Assembly (NCBI GenBank): GCA_024641945.1
Contig: JAHECD010000036.1
Coordinates: 1-39,302, forward strand
Length of the DNA: 39,302 nt
Origin: Rubrivivax sp.
GTDB lineage: Bacteria > Pseudomonadota > Gammaproteobacteria > Burkholderiales > Burkholderiaceae_C
Reading direction: 5' to 3'
The position numbers and the translations under genes were made by a program. The first letter of the stretch is position 1, and the number at the start of each line of letters is the position of its first letter. Of this stretch, positions 16,936 to 24,725 are shown in pieces. The notes under the pieces were generated by a model, which saw only the letters and a program-made list of their open reading frames with translations, was not told the origin of the DNA and made no database searches.

Positions 16936-17298
16936 TCAGAAGGACAGGACCACGTCCTGCTCGGCCATCAGCGCGCCCATCTCGGCGCTGGACAGCACTT
17001 CGACGTCGACCAGCAGGTCGGCCTCGGTCAGCCCGCGCGCGTCCATCGACTCGCGCTCGACGAACAGCTTCTCGACGTCGTAGCCGTCGAGCGCACGGTA
17101 GGTCTTGGAGTGGTTCTTGATGCCCACGCCCGCGGTGTCCTGCCCCTTGACGAGTTCGTACACGCCGTCGTCGACGAACACCAGGCTCACGTCCTGGTCG
17201 AAGGTGGCGGCGATCAGCACGACCTCCAGGCTTTCGAGCGCATAGATCGTGCCGTACGGGGCCTTGCGGTTGACGAACATGAACTTCTTCATCGCCAT
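16936..17298 (-). CDS. dsrF: DsrF, subunit of the DsrEFH sulfurtransferase
   Basis: The 120-residue TusC/DsrF-family protein contains MKKFMFVNRKAPYGTIYALE at its N-terminus. It has no cysteine, consistent with a structural role in the DsrE2F2H2 complex. The start is 17298 (MAMKKF) or 17292 (MKKF). It begins three bases after the dsrE stop, so translation is coupled. Confidence 0.94.
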   Translation of the reverse strand: MAMKKFMFVNRKAPYGTIYALESLEVVLIAATFDQDVSLVFVDDGVYELVKGQDTAGVGIKNHSKTYRALDGYDVEKLFVERESMDARGLTEADLLVDVEVLSSAEMGALMAEQDVVLSF

Positions 17299-17301
17299 GG
17301 C

Positions 17302-17661
17302 TCAGTCCCCGAACGTGACCATGCGGTCGCACTTGATGCCGCTGTCCACCAGCTGGCCCAGCCCCGAGATGCGGAACCCCGGCGCCAGCACCTCGTCCTT
17401 GATGCCGCGGCGCAATGCCGCCGCCACGCAGACGACGAGGTCGACGTCGTGCTCGGCCTTCAGCGCCGACCAGCGGTTGACGATGTGGCGGTCGTCCTGC
17501 GGCGGTTCGGTGAGCCGGGTCGCGTTGTAGACACCGTCGTGATAGAAGAACACGCGCTGCACCTCGTGCCCCTTCGCCAGCACCGCCTTGACGAACTGGT
17601 AGGCCGTGTCGCTGGCCTGGTGCGTGTAGGGCCCTTCGCTGACGAGCAAGCCGAATTTCAT
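17302..17661 (-). CDS. dsrE: DsrE, catalytic subunit of the DsrEFH sulfurtransferase
   Basis: The 119-residue TusD/DsrE-family protein has its single active-site cysteine at position 78 (DVDLVVCVAAALRRG), matching the sulfur-binding Cys78 of Allochromatium DsrE. A second Cys near the C-terminus (IKCDRMVTFGD) is also usual. It receives persulfide sulfur and passes it to DsrC. It follows dsrB by 19 bases. Confidence 0.95.
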   Translation of the reverse strand: MKFGLLVSEGPYTHQASDTAYQFVKAVLAKGHEVQRVFFYHDGVYNATRLTEPPQDDRHIVNRWSALKAEHDVDLVVCVAAALRRGIKDEVLAPGFRISGLGQLVDSGIKCDRMVTFGD

Positions 17662-17680
17662 GTCGTGCCGTCCGCTGGAT

Positions 17681-18748
17681 CTAGAACCGGATGTGCGTGG
17701 ACGCGTTGAGGCTCGAGCGCGAGCCGCGCCAGTCGTCGATCAGGTACTTCGTGAACGGCAGGTCGCATTTCTCGAAGAAACGCGGCCAGCCGATGCGCTC
17801 GACCCAGTCCGACAGCCGCTCCCACGAACGCGCGTCTTCCTTGTAGGTGTAGAGGATCTTCTTGACCATCGCCGACACCTCCGGCCAGCGCGGCGGGTTG
17901 TTCGGCAGGCCGGAGGCGACCATCTTCATGAAGGTGGGCTTGCCACGGGCGTTGCTGTTCTTGCCGCCGACCCAGATCGCGAGCTTCGAGTGCTCGGGGT
18001 CGTTGATCTGCATCGGCGGGCACGGGGGATAGCAGGCGCCGCAGCAGATGCACTTCTTCTCGTCGACTTCCAGCGACGGCTTGCCGTTCACCAGCGCCGG
18101 GCGGATGGCGGCCACCGGGCAGCGCGCCACCACGGCCGGGCGCTCGCAGACGTTGGCCACCAGGTCGTGGTTGATCTTCGGCGGCTTGGTGTGCTGCACG
18201 ATGATCGCGATATCGGCTTGGCCGCCGCAGTTGATCTCGCAGCAGCTGGTGGACAGGTGCACGCGGTTCGGCATGTCCTCCTTGATGAACTCCTCGTGCA
18301 GGTCGTCCATCAGTGCCTTGACGGCGCCGGAAGCGTCGGTGCCCGGAATGTCGCAGTGCAGCCAGCCCTGGGTGTGCGCGATCATCGACACCGAGTTGCC
18401 GGTGCCGCCGACCGGGAAGCCGTTCTCGGTCAATGCGGAGATCAACGGCGCGACCTTGTTCGGATCGCTCACCATGAATTCGATATTGCTGCGGATCGTG
18501 AAGCGCACATGCCCTTCGGCATAGGTGTCGGCGATGTCGCACAGCTTGCGGATCGTGTAGACGTCCATCTGGCGCTGCGTGCCGGCACGCACGCTCCAGA
18601 CCTCGTCGCCGCTGTGCGAGACGTGGTGCAGCACGCCCGGCCGGGGCCGGTCGTGGTATTTCCAGTTGCCGTAGTTCTTCAGCAGAGTCGGGTGCAGATA
18701 GGGCTTGTTGTCCGGCACGCCGCTTTCGATCGGTTGACGCATGGCCAT
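17681..18748 (-). CDS. dsrB: DsrB, beta subunit of reverse dissimilatory sulfite reductase
   Basis: The 355-residue subunit has Cys132, the STSCCEINCGG group (Cys169, 170, 174) and a ferredoxin insert with KKCICCGACYPPCPP (Cys233-243), the normal layout of DsrB. DsrAB oxidises sulfur carried on DsrC to sulfite in sulfur oxidisers. The start at 18748 (MAMRQP) has AGGAA upstream; ATG at 18742 is the alternative. It is 11 bases after dsrA. Confidence 0.96.
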   Translation of the reverse strand: MAMRQPIESGVPDNKPYLHPTLLKNYGNWKYHDRPRPGVLHHVSHSGDEVWSVRAGTQRQMDVYTIRKLCDIADTYAEGHVRFTIRSNIEFMVSDPNKVAPLISALTENGFPVGGTGNSVSMIAHTQGWLHCDIPGTDASGAVKALMDDLHEEFIKEDMPNRVHLSTSCCEINCGGQADIAIIVQHTKPPKINHDLVANVCERPAVVARCPVAAIRPALVNGKPSLEVDEKKCICCGACYPPCPPMQINDPEHSKLAIWVGGKNSNARGKPTFMKMVASGLPNNPPRWPEVSAMVKKILYTYKEDARSWERLSDWVERIGWPRFFEKCDLPFTKYLIDDWRGSRSSLNASTHIRF

Positions 18749-18759
18749 GGTGGGGTTCC

Positions 18760-20052
18760 TCAGGCGGACTTCTTGGCGTTGATGCGGGCGACCTCGTCGT
18801 CCCAGCCATCGGCGCGGACATAGGGGTTCGTGCGCGGCGTGGAGACCATGTTCGCGTCGATCTCGACGCCGATGCCCTCGAGGAAGTTGACGAGACCGAT
18901 GCGCTCGATCATCTCGCCGGTGCGCTCGTGCTCGAGCGCGTTCTCGGCGAAGAAGTCGATCACCTTCTGGCCGAGCTCGACCAGCGCCTCGTAGTCTTCT
19001 TCGGTCTTCAGCGGCAGGAACGGCACGACCACGGTGCCCATCAGGTCGCCGATCTTCAGCGTGCGCTTGCCGCCGATCAGGATCGTGGCGCCGGTGTCGG
19101 TGCCGTGAGCGAGCGCGCCCGTCATCACGTTGATGCAGTGCATGCAGCGCACGCAGTTGCTGTTGTCGATCTCGAGCGCGTGCGTGTCGCTGACCTTCAC
19201 GCTCGTGATGCGGTCCCCGGTGTCGACGTCCTTGATCTCCTTGAGCATGATCGTCTTCGTCGGGCAACGTGTGATCACGTTGTTGACGAGCTCGTTCATG
19301 CCGTGTGCATCGAACCACTTGCGCGCGAGCGCCTCGTCGCTGCGCATGTTGTCGCGCCAGGTGCCGATGACGGCCATGTCGGAGCGCTGGATCGAGTTCA
19401 TGCAGTCGTTGGCACAGCCGCTGAACTTGAACTTGAACTTGTACGGCAGCGCCGGGCGGTGGATGTCGTCGAGGAAGGTGTTGATCACCTGCCGGTGCGC
19501 CTTGGCTTCGTCGTAGCAGCTTTGTTCGCAGCGGGCCGCGCCGACGCAGCTCATCGACGTGCGCACCGCCGGGCCGGCGCCGCCGAGGTCGAAGCCGAGT
19601 TCGTTGATCGCGTCGAAGGCGTCCTGCACCTTGTCGGTCTTGACACCCTGGAACATGATGTCGCCCGACTGCCCGTGGAAGGCGATCAGGCCGGAGCCGT
19701 GCTCCTCCCAGATGTCGCACATCTTGCGCAGCACGTCGGTGTTGTAGTGCATGCCGGCCGGCGGCTGCACCCGCAGCGTGTGGAACTCGGCGGCGTCCGG
19801 GAAGACCGGCTCGCCCTTCTCGTTCTTCAGCTCGGTGAAGCGCGGGATCACGCCGCCGCCGTAGCCGAACACACCCACCGTGCCGCCCTTCCAGTAGCCC
19901 TTCTTCGTGCGGTAGGACGTCTCCAGCTGACCCATCAGGTCGACCATGTAGTCCTTGTCCTTGGCCAGGCGCTTGAGGCCCGTGACGAAGCTCGGCCAGG
20001 GCCCCGACTCGAGCTCGTCGAGCATGGGCGTGTCGTGCGGTTTCTTGGCCAT
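18760..20052 (-). CDS. dsrA: DsrA, alpha subunit of reverse dissimilatory sulfite reductase
   Basis: The 430-residue catalytic subunit has the siroheme/[4Fe-4S] ligands C-x5-C (Cys169, Cys175) and C-x3-C (Cys213, Cys217). It also has a ferredoxin domain with Cys263 and Cys300, 303, 306 (NCVRCMHC). The presence of dsrEFH, dsrL and dsrN in the same operon and the absence of dsrD indicate the oxidative (reverse) enzyme. The start at 20052 has AGGAGA eight bases upstream. It is the first gene of the operon. Confidence 0.97.
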   Translation of the reverse strand: MAKKPHDTPMLDELESGPWPSFVTGLKRLAKDKDYMVDLMGQLETSYRTKKGYWKGGTVGVFGYGGGVIPRFTELKNEKGEPVFPDAAEFHTLRVQPPAGMHYNTDVLRKMCDIWEEHGSGLIAFHGQSGDIMFQGVKTDKVQDAFDAINELGFDLGGAGPAVRTSMSCVGAARCEQSCYDEAKAHRQVINTFLDDIHRPALPYKFKFKFSGCANDCMNSIQRSDMAVIGTWRDNMRSDEALARKWFDAHGMNELVNNVITRCPTKTIMLKEIKDVDTGDRITSVKVSDTHALEIDNSNCVRCMHCINVMTGALAHGTDTGATILIGGKRTLKIGDLMGTVVVPFLPLKTEEDYEALVELGQKVIDFFAENALEHERTGEMIERIGLVNFLEGIGVEIDANMVSTPRTNPYVRADGWDDEVARINAKKSA

Positions 20053-20293
20053 TCGTGCGGTCTCCTGCTGCCGGGGCGGGGAGCGGCCGCCGATGGCCAC
20101 TCGTCCCGATATGCGACTGGGGGAAATGGTCGTCGCACCGTGGTGCTGCGGCTATTCCCCTCTTGGTCAGGCACGATAGACCGGAAGGGGTGCGAAGGCA
20201 TTACCCGAAAGGGTTACGCGGCGGTCACCCGTACCGGGTATGGACGCCACCACGGCGCCTCACGCTCAATGTCGTCTGGACCGAACCGCCACG
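20053..20293. promoter_or_regulatory. Divergent promoter region between dsrA and the unknown operon
   Basis: These 241 bases hold no gene. Two neighbouring inverted repeats share ACCC/GGGT arms. One is ACCC-GAAA-GGGT at 20203-20214. The other is a perfect ACCCG-TAC-CGGGT at 20227-20239. They lie about 55-90 bases upstream of the plus-strand operon and about 150-190 bases upstream of dsrA. They are candidates for a shared operator, but the regulator is unknown. Confidence 0.5.
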
Positions 20294-20506
20294 ATGACCA
20301 CGCTCACCCCGCTTGCAAAGATCCATGCGCCCCTGGGCGGGCAGGACATCGAATTGCAGCAGATCGAGTTCGACGCGGGCGGCATGCCTTTGCTGCGCAC
20401 CCGCATCCGCGAGAAGAGCCGGTTCACGATCTTCGACATCGACCCGATCACCGCGGAGCAATGGGGCCGCGCCTTGATCGACTGGGCGGGCCGGCAGCCG
20501 CGCTAG
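20294..20506 (+). CDS. Conserved-looking 70-residue protein, first gene of the dsr-linked operon
   Basis: The small soluble protein (MTTLTPLAKIHAPLGGQDIE) has no cysteine, no signal and a compact alpha/beta look. It has the motif GGMPLLRTRIREKSRFTIFD and ends in WAGRQPR. I do not recognise a named family with confidence. The start at 20294 was chosen because a longer frame from 20240 would run through the palindromic region. It lies 25 bases before the Cas6-like gene and is read away from dsrA. It may be an accessory subunit of the proteins downstream. Confidence 0.65.
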   Translation: MTTLTPLAKIHAPLGGQDIELQQIEFDAGGMPLLRTRIREKSRFTIFDIDPITAEQWGRALIDWAGRQPR

Positions 20507-20531
20507 CGGGTCAGGGCCAGGGAAGCGCACG

Positions 20532-21149
20532 ATGCACGACGACGCCATCTGCAACATGGTCGACCTGGCCTTCGCTGTCAGCGGCCCCGCGCTGCCACGC
20601 GATCACCGGCGGGTACTGGCCCATGCCGTGGACCGCGCATTGCCCTGGCTGGCATCGCAGCCGGGGGCCGGCGTGCACCCGCTCAATGTCTCCGCCGGCG
20701 GGGGGCCGCAAGCCCTGCTGTCGAAACGCACCCGGCTGACCTTGCGTGTGCCGCGCGCGCGTGTCGCCGAGGCACGCGCGCTCGAAGGCACCCGGCTGGA
20801 CCTCGGCGGTTTGGCGCTGCGCGTGGGTGCCGTGCACGAACGTGCGCTGCTGCCATGGGGCACGCTGTACGCGCATGTGGTCGCCGCCGGCGACGGCATC
20901 GACGAAATCGGCTTCCTGCAGATGGCGGGCGACGAACTCTCGGCGCTGGGCATCACGGGACGCCTGATCTGCGGACGCCAGCAGACGCTCGAAGGCGGCG
21001 CGCTGCGCGGCTTCAGCCTGATGCTCGACGGCCTGGGCCTGGCGGGCGCCTTGCGCCTGTTCGAAGCCGGCATCGGGCCGCACCGGCGCCTGGGCTGCGG
21101 TCTGTTCATTCCGCACAAGTCCGCGGCGGCTGTCGGCCTGCCGCCCTGA
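20532..21149 (+). CDS. Cas6/Cmx6-like RNA-binding-fold protein without a CRISPR locus
   Basis: The 205-residue protein resembles the Cmx6 (type I-MYXAN) branch of Cas6. It has an N-terminal VDLAFAVSG strand with DHRRVLAHAV, a middle LLSKRTRLTLRVP and TLYAHVVAA, and a C-terminal glycine-rich loop GIGPHRRLGCGLFIPHK at about residues 180-196. Cas6 proteins bind and often cut CRISPR RNA through a double ferredoxin-like fold. No repeats, spacers or other cas genes occur in the window, so a role other than CRISPR processing is likely. Cys164-type residues (LICGRQQ) and the Cys of LGCGLF are present. The family call rests on pattern memory and is moderate. Confidence 0.72.
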   Translation: MHDDAICNMVDLAFAVSGPALPRDHRRVLAHAVDRALPWLASQPGAGVHPLNVSAGGGPQALLSKRTRLTLRVPRARVAEARALEGTRLDLGGLALRVGAVHERALLPWGTLYAHVVAAGDGIDEIGFLQMAGDELSALGITGRLICGRQQTLEGGALRGFSLMLDGLGLAGALRLFEAGIGPHRRLGCGLFIPHKSAAAVGLPP

Positions 21150-21188
21150 ATCAACCCCTTTTCCCACCCCACACTGGAGACGACGACG

Positions 21189-21518
21189 ATGGGCTACGTG
21201 GTCAATGGCATCGAACTGGAGACCGACGATCAGGGCTACCTGCTGGAACCGGACTACAGCGACGAGGTCGTGCCGGTCATTGCTGCGGCCGAAGGCCTCA
21301 CGCTCACCGACGAGCACTGGAAGGTCGTCAACTACCTGCGCGACGAATACCGCGAGCACGGCCACACGCCGAACTTCCGCAACATGCTCAAGGGCCTGGC
21401 CGAGGTGCTCCCCGGTTGCGACAGCAAGTCGGTGTACGAGCTGTTCCCGATCGGCCCCGCCAAGCAGGGTTGCAAGGTGGCCGGTCTGCCGCAGCCCCTG
21501 GGCAAGGGCGGGTACTGA
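21189..21518 (+). CDS. DsrC/TusE paralogue retaining only CysB
   Basis: The 109-residue protein (MGYVVNGIELETDDQGYLLE) is clearly of the DsrC/TusE family. Its C-terminus is AKQGCKVAGLPQPLGKGGY. Cys95 corresponds to CysB, while the position of CysA is Lys106, followed by a short GGY tail. E. coli TusE keeps CysA instead, so this protein is neither a canonical DsrC nor a canonical TusE. An additional Cys77 (LPGCDSK) is present. It may be a regulatory or alternative carrier. GGAG lies nine bases before the ATG. It sits between the Cas6-like gene and an unknown gene. Confidence 0.92.
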   Translation: MGYVVNGIELETDDQGYLLEPDYSDEVVPVIAAAEGLTLTDEHWKVVNYLRDEYREHGHTPNFRNMLKGLAEVLPGCDSKSVYELFPIGPAKQGCKVAGLPQPLGKGGY

Positions 21519-21603
21519 TGGCCCACCCGCGCAGCGCCTGCGGCGCGGCCGCCTGGATGGCGGCGCGGGTGTCATGCAGGGGCACGCCAAGGTGCGCGAC
21601 ACG

Positions 21604-22257
21604 ATGAGCATGACGCCGCAAACACCCGCAATGCGGATCAAGAGCTCCTGGTTCAAGCCGGGTGCGGACAAGTCGCCGGCCGAGCAGGCCAGCGCGATGG
21701 CGTTCATCGTCTTCCGCGTGGCGCAGCAGATGCTCAAGCGCATGCGCGGCGCCGATTTCGACATCGATGCCGGCACGCCGTATTTCGCCTTCCTGCGCGA
21801 GGTGCTGGTCTTCCTGATCGCCATCACCGACCGCATCGCCGCGGCGCGGCTGGAGCCGGCTGCGCGCGTCGAATTCACGGTCGCGCTGGTGCGCCACGTG
21901 GCGCGCACGCTGCAGGAGAACGAGGACGACCTGCTCGGCGCCAAGCCGGCCGGCACACCGTCGCATGCCGACACCTTCATCGATCTGGTGAACGAAGTCT
22001 CGCAGCACTACGCCGAATTCGGCGCCGACCCCACGGCGCGGGACGACAGCGCCGGCTTCGAGCCCGATTTCGCCTTCGTGCGCTATCTCGGCCACCGGTT
22101 GGAGCCGACCTTGCCCGAGAAGGACCGCCGCTGGGTCATCGAGCAGGTGATGGCCGCCGAGGCGCCGGAAGCCCTGGCCGTCGTGCAACGCTCGATGCGC
22201 GGCCTGTACGACGCAACACCGCGGCGCCCCCGGCGGGCATCGCTCAGCGGGGATTGA
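21604..22257 (+). CDS. Helical hypothetical protein of the dsr-linked operon
   Basis: This 217-residue protein is predicted mostly alpha-helical, with a central hydrophobic helix (FAFLREVLVFLIAITDRIAAARL). No cysteine occurs and no named family is recognised. The spacing to the next gene is one base (TGA, then C, then GTG), so the two are co-translated. The start is uncertain: ATG 21604 is used here, and ATG 21574 is in frame. Function unknown; it may be a partner of the dioxygenase downstream. Confidence 0.7.
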   Translation: MSMTPQTPAMRIKSSWFKPGADKSPAEQASAMAFIVFRVAQQMLKRMRGADFDIDAGTPYFAFLREVLVFLIAITDRIAAARLEPAARVEFTVALVRHVARTLQENEDDLLGAKPAGTPSHADTFIDLVNEVSQHYAEFGADPTARDDSAGFEPDFAFVRYLGHRLEPTLPEKDRRWVIEQVMAAEAPEALAVVQRSMRGLYDATPRRPRRASLSGD

Positions 22258-22258
22258 C

Positions 22259-23197
22259 GTGGGCCAGGCGTTCAACGGGCCCAGCCCATTTCCCAGCCCG
22301 TTCGACCTCGACGACGACGCCACCTACCGCGACTGGCGTGCCTGGAAACTGGCGTGCGGCCCGGCGAGTACGGACGACATCACCGTCGTCGTGGCCGACC
22401 CGCGCGCGCTCACGTCGGCCGAACGCGAAGCCTTGCTCGACCGCATCGCACGCGCCAACGTGGCGCTGTACCGCTCGCCCGTGCAAGCGGACGACAAGGA
22501 CCTGCCACGCCGGTTGGGCGCGCAGCTCGGCATGACCCGCCTCGACGCCAACTGGCTGGCCGACGAGGACGGCATCTCGAGCATTGCCATCTCGGCCCGG
22601 AGCGACGGCCGTGGCGGCTTCATCCCGTACACCGACCGCCCGATCCGCTGGCACACCGACGGCTACTACCACCCGGCCGAACGGCGCATCCACGGCATGA
22701 TCCTGCATTGCGTGCGCCCGGCGCGCAGCGGCGGCGTGAACGCGTTGATCGACCACGAGCGGGCCTACATCGCCCTGCGCGACGCGTCGCCGGCGCATGT
22801 GCGTGCCCTGATGCAGCCCGACGCCATGACGATCCCGGTGCGGCGCGACGATACTGGCGAGGGTGGCGTGGCCCGGCCTGCCCAGACCGGGCCGGTGTTT
22901 TCCGTCGACGCGGTCGACGGCAGCCTGCACATGCGCTACACGGCGCGCACCCGCAGCATCGAGTGGAAGGACGACCCGCCCACCCGTGCCGCCGTCACCC
23001 AACTGGAAGCCCTGCTCGCGGGCGACGCCCCGTGGATCCTGCGCACGCGCCTGGCGCCGGGCATGGGCATCGTCGGCCACAACGTGCTGCACGACCGCAC
23101 CGGTTTCGAGGACGACCCTGCCGCGCCGCGCCTGCTGTATCGCGCACGGTTCCTGGACCGCGCGGCGCTGCCCACCGTTCCGCCGTGGCGGCCATGA
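22259..23197 (+). CDS. TauD/TfdA-family Fe(II)/2-oxoglutarate dioxygenase
   Basis: The 312-residue protein has the facial triad of this family: His132 and Asp134 in IRWHTDGYY, and His278 in GHNVLHDRTGF. Arg residues in the C-terminal strand (LLYRARFLDR) are placed to bind 2-oxoglutarate. It begins with GTG at 22259 immediately after the preceding stop. TauD relatives release sulfite from sulfonates, but other members hydroxylate amino acids or modified nucleosides, so the substrate is open. Its place among RNA-binding-like and redox genes is unusual for a sulfonate enzyme. Confidence 0.88.
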   Translation: MGQAFNGPSPFPSPFDLDDDATYRDWRAWKLACGPASTDDITVVVADPRALTSAEREALLDRIARANVALYRSPVQADDKDLPRRLGAQLGMTRLDANWLADEDGISSIAISARSDGRGGFIPYTDRPIRWHTDGYYHPAERRIHGMILHCVRPARSGGVNALIDHERAYIALRDASPAHVRALMQPDAMTIPVRRDDTGEGGVARPAQTGPVFSVDAVDGSLHMRYTARTRSIEWKDDPPTRAAVTQLEALLAGDAPWILRTRLAPGMGIVGHNVLHDRTGFEDDPAAPRLLYRARFLDRAALPTVPPWRP

Positions 23198-23237
23198 CCG
23201 GGCCCACGCCGATGTGTACGAACCGCGAGACCCGCCC

Positions 23238-24725
23238 ATGGCGCACTGGGTGACCGTCTGGCGTGCGGCGCAGCTCGTCGGCGTGCCGCGCGGCGTGCTG
23301 CAGCAGCGGGTGCGCGCGGGCGAGATCGAGCTGGCCGACGGACTCGTCAGTACCGAATCGCTGCTGCGGCTGTACCCGCAGACGCAGCTCGAGGAGTCGG
23401 GCATGCTCGAACGCGTGGTGCAGATTCGCGACGAGGCCTTCGGGCGCCGCGTGCGCGAGCGCCTGTTGCCGAGCCAGGAAGTGCTGGCGCAGCGCCTGTT
23501 CCGCCAGACGCAGGAGCTGGCCGACGTGCAGCGCCACCTGCAGCGCTACCACGCGCTCGTGCTCGCGCTGCGCGAGCGGGTGCGCCACCTCAACGCCGAA
23601 GCGCGCGCCGACGGCGGCGCCGACGATCCCCGGCTGCTCGAACTGCAACGCCAGCTGAACGACGGGCTGGCTCGGGCGCTGGCCACCGAACCGGTCGATG
23701 TGCTGGACGTGATGGACGACCTGCTGAAAGTCGTATCCGCGCAGGTGACGCTGCGCCCGAGCGGACACCAGTTCGCAGTCGAGGGGCACGACAGCCTGCT
23801 GCAGGCCGGCATGCGGGCCGGCCTCAAGCTCAACTACGGTTGTGGCAACGGCACCTGCGGCATGTGCAAGGTGCGCGTGACCAGTGGCCAGGTCGTGCGC
23901 ACGATGCCCACCGATTACCCGTTGTCGGAGAACGAGAAGGCCCAGGGTTACGTGCTGGCCTGCGCGCACACCGCCGGCAGCAGCGAACTCACGCTCGAGA
24001 CCCTCGAGGCCGCCGGCCCGGCCGACATCCCGCCGCAGCAGATCGTGACGAACGTGCGGGCGGTGCGCGCGCTCGCACCCGACACGCTGTTGCTGCATCT
24101 GCAGACGCCGCGCAGCCACCGGCTGCGCTTCCTGGCGGGACAGCGTGTGACGCTGGGGGTTGCGCAGGGCGACGACGTGCATGCCAGCCACGCCATCGCC
24201 AGCTGCCCGTGCGACGACCGCAACCTGCAGTTCTTCATCCCGCGCGACGCCGAGGACCCGCTCGCCGCGCGCCTGTTCGGCGGCGCGCTGAAGGCCGGCG
24301 ACGCGGTCACGGTGTGGGGCCCGAGCGGCGACTTCGTGCTCGCCGAAGACGCCCACCCGCTCGTCTTTGCCGCTTGCGACACGGCCTTCGCGCCGGTCAA
24401 GAGCCTGATCGAACACGCACTGTCGCTCGACGCCGCACCGTCGATCGCCCTCTTCTGGCTCGCCACGCGGCCGGACGGGCACTTCATGGCCAACCAGTGC
24501 CGCGCGTGGTCGGAGGCGCTCGACCCGTTCGAATACACGCTGTCCACTCACGACGACGTGGCCACGGGTGCGAGCCAGATGGCCGCCGCGATCCGCGCCG
24601 ACCTGTTCGACATCGACTGCGCCTTCTACATCGCCGGGCCGGCGGCCTTCGTCGAGACGCTGCGGCACGAGCTCGGCGCCGCCGGCGTACCGGCCTCCCA
24701 ACTGCATGGAGAGATCACTGCATGA
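23238..24725 (+). CDS. HTH-like segment, coiled coil, [2Fe-2S] ferredoxin and reductase fusion
   Basis: The 495-residue protein has four parts. Residues 1-55 look like a MerR-type helix-turn-helix (VWRAAQLVGVPRGVLQQRVR). Residues about 60-165 form a charged coiled coil. Residues about 165-255 are a plant-type [2Fe-2S] ferredoxin with Cys202, 207, 210 and 242 (YGCGNGTCGMC). The rest resembles ferredoxin-NADP reductase, but the usual RxYS flavin motif is replaced by SHAIASCPCD and the GGTGxAP-type turn by AACDTAFAPV, so cofactor binding may be altered. Fusion of a DNA- or partner-binding segment to an electron-transfer module is unusual. Its stop overlaps the next start by four bases. Confidence 0.85.
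   Translation: MAHWVTVWRAAQLVGVPRGVLQQRVRAGEIELADGLVSTESLLRLYPQTQLEESGMLERVVQIRDEAFGRRVRERLLPSQEVLAQRLFRQTQELADVQRHLQRYHALVLALRERVRHLNAEARADGGADDPRLLELQRQLNDGLARALATEPVDVLDVMDDLLKVVSAQVTLRPSGHQFAVEGHDSLLQAGMRAGLKLNYGCGNGTCGMCKVRVTSGQVVRTMPTDYPLSENEKAQGYVLACAHTAGSSELTLETLEAAGPADIPPQQIVTNVRAVRALAPDTLLLHLQTPRSHRLRFLAGQRVTLGVAQGDDVHASHAIASCPCDDRNLQFFIPRDAEDPLAARLFGGALKAGDAVTVWGPSGDFVLAEDAHPLVFAACDTAFAPVKSLIEHALSLDAAPSIALFWLATRPDGHFMANQCRAWSEALDPFEYTLSTHDDVATGASQMAAAIRADLFDIDCAFYIAGPAAFVETLRHELGAAGVPASQLHGEITA

Noticed and set aside
4874..20052. A sulfate-reducing (reductive) dsr cluster
   Set aside because: dsrEFH, dsrL, dsrN and dsrR are present and dsrD is absent, which is the pattern of sulfur oxidisers.
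20532..21149. A CRISPR-Cas locus around the Cas6-like gene
   Set aside because: No direct repeats with regular spacers and no other cas gene were seen on either strand in this window.
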